Below are positions 60,254-64,000 of a stretch of DNA of 64,000 nt, piece by piece (position 1 is the first letter of the stretch; every line of letters begins with the position of its first letter). The notes beneath the pieces are model-generated. The model saw only the letters and a program-made list of their open reading frames with translations. It was not told the origin of the DNA and searched no databases. Source of the DNA: Brevibacterium jeotgali (GTDB lineage: Bacteria > Actinomycetota > Actinomycetes > Actinomycetales > Brevibacteriaceae); assembly GCF_900169175.1 (NCBI RefSeq), contig NZ_FXZM01000002.1, forward strand, positions 62,001-126,000, in the 5' to 3' direction. The position numbers and the translations under genes were made by a program.

Positions 60254-60997
60254 TCAGTGTCCCATGCCGAGACCGCCGTCGACCGGGATGACGGCACCGG
60301 AGATGTACGCGGCCTCGTCCGAGGCGATCCAGCGGACCACCTGCGCGACCTCGTCCGGCTCCGCGAAGCGCTTCGCCGGGATCTGCTGCAGGTACTCCTT
60401 CTGCTGCTTCTCCGGCAGCTCGTCGGTCATGTCGGTGCGGACGAAGCCCGGCGCGACGACGTTGGCGGTGATGCCGCGGGAGCCCACCTCGCGTGTGATC
60501 GATCGGGCAAGGCCCACGAGCCCCGCCTTCGACGAGGAGTAGTTGGACTGCCCTGCGACGCCGTAGAGACCGGAGACCGACGAGATGAGGACGATGCGGC
60601 CGAACTTCGCGCGGATCATGTTCGTGATCGCGCGTCGAGCCGTGCGGTAGGCGCCGCCCAGATTGGTGTCGATGACCGACGAGAACTCGTCGTCCGTCAT
60701 GCGCATGAGGAGGTTGTCCGCGGTGATGCCCGCGTTCGCGACGACGACCTCGACCGCGCCCAGTTCGGCCTCGACGGTGGTGAACGCCTGATCCAGCGAC
60801 TCCGCATCCGTCACGTCCGCCGCGACGGCGAGTGCACCCTCCGGCGCGTCGCCGCTGCGAGACGTGACCGCGATTCGATGGCCGGTGGCGATCATCTGCT
60901 CCGCGATCGTCCGTCCGATGCCGCGGTTGCCGCCGGTGACGAGCACGACGCGGGGGGTCGCCGCGGCCTCTCCGGCGCTCGGGGTGGTCTGAGTCAT
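60254..60997 (-). CDS. fabG: 3-oxoacyl-ACP reductase FabG (MabA-like)
   Basis: 247-residue SDR: VLVTGGNRGIGRTIAEQ, NAG in VVVANAGITADNLL, Ser in ISSVSGLYGVAG and Tyr-x3-Lys NYSSSKAG. The start at 60997 has AGGAG 8 nt upstream; an ATG two codons earlier lies too close to that site. First gene of fabG-fabI, as in mabA-inhA of M. tuberculosis. Confidence 0.92.
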   Translation of the reverse strand: MTQTTPSAGEAAATPRVVLVTGGNRGIGRTIAEQMIATGHRIAVTSRSGDAPEGALAVAADVTDAESLDQAFTTVEAELGAVEVVVANAGITADNLLMRMTDDEFSSVIDTNLGGAYRTARRAITNMIRAKFGRIVLISSVSGLYGVAGQSNYSSSKAGLVGLARSITREVGSRGITANVVAPGFVRTDMTDELPEKQQKEYLQQIPAKRFAEPDEVAQVVRWIASDEAAYISGAVIPVDGGLGMGH

Positions 60998-61083
60998 TGT
61001 CATCGCTCCTGGGCGGGTCGAGGTGAGCCGCAGGTCGTACACGGACTGCGGGAGGGCATGAACAGGGACCACACTATCGGAGA

Positions 61084-61089
61084 TAGAAT
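61084..61089 (+). promoter_or_regulatory. -10 element of DUF3099-SURF1 operon
   Basis: TAGAAT with 5 nt to the GTG at 61095 or 11 nt to the ATG at 61101. It probably drives the three-gene run to SURF1. Confidence 0.45.
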
Positions 61090-61094
61090 GAGCA

Positions 61095-61550
61095 GTGGCT
61101 ATGGTGGAGAACAGACCCCCGACCTCTGTCTCGGATGCACAGGAATCCGCTGACAAGGACTACGAACAGCGCGTGCGGCGCTACACGATCTCGATGATCA
61201 TCCGAGTCGTGTGCCTGCTGCTCGCCTTCGTCGTCTCCGGTCCGCTCCGGTGGGTCATGCTGGGCGGTGCCGTCGTGCTGCCGTATATCGCGGTCGTCAT
61301 AGCGAACTCCCGCAACGAACGGCTGGTGCACTACGAGATGACAGGCGTCGACGGTCCGCCGCAGCCGGTCCTGCCGGCAGAGGCGACCCCGTCGCCCGAG
61401 TCGACGGACCGCCAGCCCGATGCGCCCGACGTGCCGGACGCTTCGGAGGAGCTGCTGATCGTCGGCGAGGTCCTGGCCGACACACTGGACCGGGACACGC
61501 CGGAGGCGGCCCGCATGACAGACAACGAGGAGGACGAGGATGACAGCTGA
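61095..61550 (+). CDS. DUF3099 family membrane protein
   Basis: 151-residue protein with two adjacent membrane helices (about 32-48 and 55-70; RRYTISMIIRVVCLLLAFVV precedes LRWVMLGGAVVLPYIAVVIAN) and a long acidic cytosolic tail. This matches actinobacterial DUF3099, which is of unknown function. Start at GTG 61095 or ATG 61101. It overlaps the next small gene by 11 nt. Confidence 0.8.
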   Translation: MAMVENRPPTSVSDAQESADKDYEQRVRRYTISMIIRVVCLLLAFVVSGPLRWVMLGGAVVLPYIAVVIANSRNERLVHYEMTGVDGPPQPVLPAEATPSPESTDRQPDAPDVPDASEELLIVGEVLADTLDRDTPEAARMTDNEEDEDDS

Positions 61551-61761
61551 GGCACCCGCGCTCATCTGTTCCGCGAAGGGCTGCCGCGGTGCAGCCGCCC
61601 ACGCCCTGCTGTGGAACAACCCGTCGCTCCACACCGAGGAGCGGCGCAAGGTCTGGCTCGCGTGCGACGAGCACCGCGAGCACCTCGAGGAGTTCCTCAC
61701 GCTGCGCGGCTTCCTCCGAGAGACGGTCGACGCCCATGCGATCCCCGAGGGCGCCGGATGA
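61540..61761 (+). CDS. Small Cys/His protein upstream of SURF1
   Basis: 73-residue protein with CSAKGCRGAA near the N-terminus and WLACDEHREHL in the middle. The Cys and His spacing suggests a small zinc-binding fold. Similar short proteins sit before SURF1 in other actinobacteria; some databases call them acetone carboxylase, which the size rules out. It overlaps both neighbours (11 nt and 4 nt), implying coupled translation. Function unknown. Confidence 0.7.
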   Translation: MTAEAPALICSAKGCRGAAAHALLWNNPSLHTEERRKVWLACDEHREHLEEFLTLRGFLRETVDAHAIPEGAG

Positions 61762-62711
61762 GGTTCCTCCTCTCCCGTCGCTGGCTGCAGTACTTCGCCT
61801 TCGCCGTCCTCGCAGCGCTGTTCTGCGGTCTCCTCGCATCGTGGCAGAACGACCGCCGCGAGGACCGGGATGCCGAGATCGAGCGCATCGAGAGGCACTA
61901 CGGCGCACCGGAGGTTCCCCTCTCCGAGGTCCTGCCGGATGCGGATGCGCCGTTCGCGGAGCACGAGGAGTGGACGCACGTCCGGGCGACGGGCACCTAC
62001 CGCGCGGACGAGTCGCTCGTCGCCCGCAACCGTCCCAAGGACGGCGGCGCGGGCTACTGGGTCCTCGTCCCGTTCGACGTGGAGGGCGGTGGCACGCTGC
62101 TCGTGGCCCGCGGTTGGGAGCCGGGTTCCGGTGCGGATGCGACCGCCGCCGAGGCACCCGCACCTCCCCCGGGGGAGGTCACGCTCTCCGCGTGGCTGCG
62201 TCCTGCCCAGGACGGTGACCCGGCGGAGAACACCGGCGAATCCGTCGTGGCGATCGATCCGCCGCTCCTCGTGGGAGACGACGCCTACGCGAATGCGTAC
62301 GGGTACCTCGACGCCGAGGAGCCGGCCCCGGCCGCATCCCTCGAGGCCCTCCCCGTTCCGAACACGGACCCCGGCTCACACCTGAGCTACACGTTCCAAT
62401 GGATCACCTTCGGCATCATGATCCTGGGCGGCGTCGTCTACGCCGCCAAGAGAGAGCGGGCTGCCATCCGCCGCGGTGAACGTGACGCAGAGATCGCGGA
62501 GGATTCCGTCGTGGACGGGGTCGAGTACGTCGTGGTCGACAAGGAAGCGCTGCGGGCCGGAGGTGTCAAGCGCCCCGGCCGCAGTCCTGCCGCGTCGCGG
62601 AGGGCCGCCGCGGCCGGCAGCCGCAGTCCGGAACCACGACTGATCCCACGCTCACGCAGGCGCGAGCAGGAGGACGAGGATGCGGCCCTCGACTCCCAGC
62701 TGGGTGTCTGA
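61758..62711 (+). CDS. SURF1 family cytochrome oxidase assembly protein
   Basis: 317-residue membrane protein with a first helix at about 10-27 (FAFAVLAALFCGLLASWQ), a large extracytoplasmic domain containing VARNRPKDGGAGYWVLVPF and LVARGW, and a second helix at about 215-235 (FQWITFGIMILGGVVYAA). The tail is long and basic. SURF1 assists haem a insertion into cytochrome c oxidase. The stop lies within a 34-bp palindrome. Confidence 0.88.
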   Translation: MRFLLSRRWLQYFAFAVLAALFCGLLASWQNDRREDRDAEIERIERHYGAPEVPLSEVLPDADAPFAEHEEWTHVRATGTYRADESLVARNRPKDGGAGYWVLVPFDVEGGGTLLVARGWEPGSGADATAAEAPAPPPGEVTLSAWLRPAQDGDPAENTGESVVAIDPPLLVGDDAYANAYGYLDAEEPAPAASLEALPVPNTDPGSHLSYTFQWITFGIMILGGVVYAAKRERAAIRRGERDAEIAEDSVVDGVEYVVVDKEALRAGGVKRPGRSPAASRRAAAAGSRSPEPRLIPRSRRREQEDEDAALDSQLGV

Positions 62712-62735
62712 GACCCGGCCGGGTCTCAGACACCC
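62702..62735. terminator. 34-bp perfect palindrome, SURF1 / ABC-F
   Basis: GGGTGTCTGAGACCCGG directly followed by its inverse CCGGGTCTCAGACACCC. It contains the SURF1 stop codon and lies between convergent genes, so it is a likely bidirectional terminator. Confidence 0.7.
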
Positions 62736-62756
62736 GGCCGGGGCCGCGGTCCTCAG

Positions 62757-64000
62757 TCAGGTCAGTGTGACGAGGTCCAGGTAGGACTCCGACCAGTGGT
62801 CCTCGTCGCCGTCCGGCAGGAGCAGGACACGATCCGGATCGAGGGCCTGGACCGCACCCTCATCGTGGGTGACGAGCACGATGGCGCCCTCGTAGCGGCG
62901 GATCGCCGACAGGATCTCCTCGCGTGACGCAGGGTCGAGGTTGTTGGTCGGCTCGTCCAGCAGCAGCACGTTCGCGCTGGAGACGACGAGCGTGGCCAGT
63001 GCCAGTCGAGTCTTCTCACCACCGGACAGCACGTTCGCCGGCTTGTGGACGTCGTCTCCACTGAAGAGGAACGAGCCCAGCACCGTGCGCACCCCGGTGT
63101 CATCGAGGTGCGGTGATTCCGCCCGCATGTTCTCCAGCACGGACTTCGACATGTCGAGAGTCTCGTGCTCCTGCGCGTAGTAGCCGAGCTTGAGGCCGTG
63201 GCCGGGCAGGACCTCGCCGGAATCCGCATCCTCCACACCGGCCAGCAGGCGCAGCAGCGTCGTCTTCCCGGCGCCGTTGAAGCCCAGGACGACGACGCGC
63301 GTGCCGCGATCGATCGCGAGGTCGACGCCGGTGAACACCTCGGTCGATCCATACGACTGCGACAGGCCCGACGCTGTGAGGGGAACGCGACCGCAGGAGG
63401 CAGGCGCGGGGAATCGCAGGTGCGCGATCTTGTCGGCCGCACGCTCCGCCTCGAGGCCGGACAGCATCTTGTCCGCTCGCTTCGCCATGTTCTGCGCCGC
63501 GACCGTCTTGGTCGCCTTCGCACGCATCTTGTCCGCCTGCGCATGCAGCGCGGACGCCTTCTTCTCCGCGTTCGTGCGCTCCCGGCGGCGGCGCCTCTCG
63601 TCCGCCTCCCGCTGCTTGAGGTACTGGCGGTACGACATCGAGTAGATGTCGATGACCTGACGGTTCGCGTCGAGGAAGAACACCTTGTTCACGACCTCGT
63701 CGATCAGATCGAGGTCGTGCGAGATGATCACGAGCCCGCCGGAGTACGTCTTGAGGTAATCGCGCAGCCATGTCACGGACTCCGCGTCGAGGTGGTTCGT
63801 CGGCTCATCGAGGATCATCGTGTCCGGGGCGGCGAAGAGTATCCGTGCGAGTTCGACCCGCCGGCGCTGACCGCCGGACAGCGTGTCGAGCGTCTGATTC
63901 AGACGGTCCTCGTCGAGGCCCAGGTTCGCCGCGATCGAGAACGCCTCCGATTCCGCCGCGTAGCCGCCGGCCGCGACGAACTCCGCCTCGATGCGCGGAT
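62757..64000 (-). CDS. ABC-F family ATPase (5' end outside window)
   Basis: C-terminal 413 codons of a two-domain ABC-F protein that acts on the ribosome. Seen are the first-domain signature TLSGGQRRRVELARIL and Walker B MILDEPTNHLD, then the P-site-tRNA-interaction linker rich in Arg/Lys/Ala (about 75 residues). The second domain follows with Walker A GFNGAGKTTLL, signature LSGGEKTRLALATLV and Walker B LLLDEPTNNLD. No transmembrane domain is present. It may be housekeeping (EttA/Uup-like) or protect against antibiotics; the N-terminus needed to decide is missing. Confidence 0.9.
   Translation of the reverse strand, partial: PRIEAEFVAAGGYAAESEAFSIAANLGLDEDRLNQTLDTLSGGQRRRVELARILFAAPDTMILDEPTNHLDAESVTWLRDYLKTYSGGLVIISHDLDLIDEVVNKVFFLDANRQVIDIYSMSYRQYLKQREADERRRRRERTNAEKKASALHAQADKMRAKATKTVAAQNMAKRADKMLSGLEAERAADKIAHLRFPAPASCGRVPLTASGLSQSYGSTEVFTGVDLAIDRGTRVVVLGFNGAGKTTLLRLLAGVEDADSGEVLPGHGLKLGYYAQEHETLDMSKSVLENMRAESPHLDDTGVRTVLGSFLFSGDDVHKPANVLSGGEKTRLALATLVVSSANVLLLDEPTNNLDPASREEILSAIRRYEGAIVLVTHDEGAVQALDPDRVLLLPDGDEDHWSESYLDLVTLT

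Overview
The window is 64 kb of very GC-rich DNA with dense, overlapping genes. It is from an actinobacterium, most likely a member of the Micrococcales, though I cannot name the genus. The evidence is a complete Pup-proteasome locus, the mycothiol ligase gene mshC, actinobacterial marker families (DUF3866, DUF3054, DUF3090, DUF3099, SCO1664-like, PAC2), a DUF222/HNH '13E12' protein and an imuA'-imuB-dnaE2 mutasome behind an actinobacterial LexA box. From memory of the family literature, the order of genes at 1.4-27 kb follows Mycobacterium tuberculosis Rv2092c-Rv2137c: helY, tatC, tatA, pafC, pafB, pafA, prcA, prcB, pup, dop, the proteasomal ATPase, trmI, a RecB-like nuclease, PAC2, mshC, SCO1664-like, DUF3090, uppP and a histidine phosphatase.

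Layout. 1-1337: 3' part of secA2. 1.4-7.5 kb (minus): helY, tatC, tatA and the WYL regulators pafC and pafB. 7.5-15 kb: DUF3866, two FKBP isomerases, then pafA, prcA, prcB, pup and dop, mostly joined by 4-nt overlaps. 15-19 kb: ARC ATPase, trmI and an M50/CBS site-2 protease. 19-27 kb: RecB-like nuclease, HAD hydrolase, PAC2, mshC, SCO1664-like, DUF3090, an acidic protein, a degenerate aldo/keto reductase, uppP and a histidine phosphatase. 27-33 kb: DMT transporter, M20 peptidase, PIG-L deacetylase, a sqdB-sqdX-like sulfolipid operon and tRNA-Leu(GAG). 33-39.4 kb: a fatty-acid module (MaoC, FabG4-type reductase, thiolase, TetR, acyl-CoA oxidase-like flavoprotein). 39.4-41.8 kb: metY-metX. 42-47.8 kb: dnaE2, imuB, imuA'. 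47.9-52.3 kb: HNH protein, trmL, a ThiD-family kinase, L31 and a YbaK-like protein. 52.4-53.9 kb: a lower-GC pair of exported proteins that looks acquired. 54-64 kb: a phosphatase family protein, SpoU methyltransferase, TauE/SafE, ABC ATPase, serB, a SixA-like phosphatase, a fabG / InhA-type enoyl reductase pair, DUF3099, a small Cys protein, SURF1 and a truncated ABC-F gene.

How they work together. Dop deamidates Pup-Gln, PafA attaches it to proteins, ARC unfolds the targets and PrcAB degrades them; PafBC is the linked DNA-damage regulator. A second DNA-damage output, the mutasome, is placed under LexA. Tat and SecA2 give two non-canonical export routes. Mycothiol, methionine, SQDG-type sulfolipid and fatty-acid genes make up most of the metabolism.

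The main observations beyond ordinary annotation are these. There is a recurrent leaderless-promoter grammar (TANNNT placed 6-8 nt before the start codon), often back-to-back between divergent genes. A 16-bp palindrome occurs four times within 4.5 kb, read as Val-Pro-Ala-Gly-Thr in three unrelated proteins. Short tandem duplications sit on gene ends. The ARC ATPase lacks the usual GQYL tail. A helically phased GTCAY array lies upstream of metY. A SQDG-type operon is present in an actinobacterial background. No CRISPR array, insertion sequence or prophage was seen, and no intergenic stretch exceeds about 300 bp.
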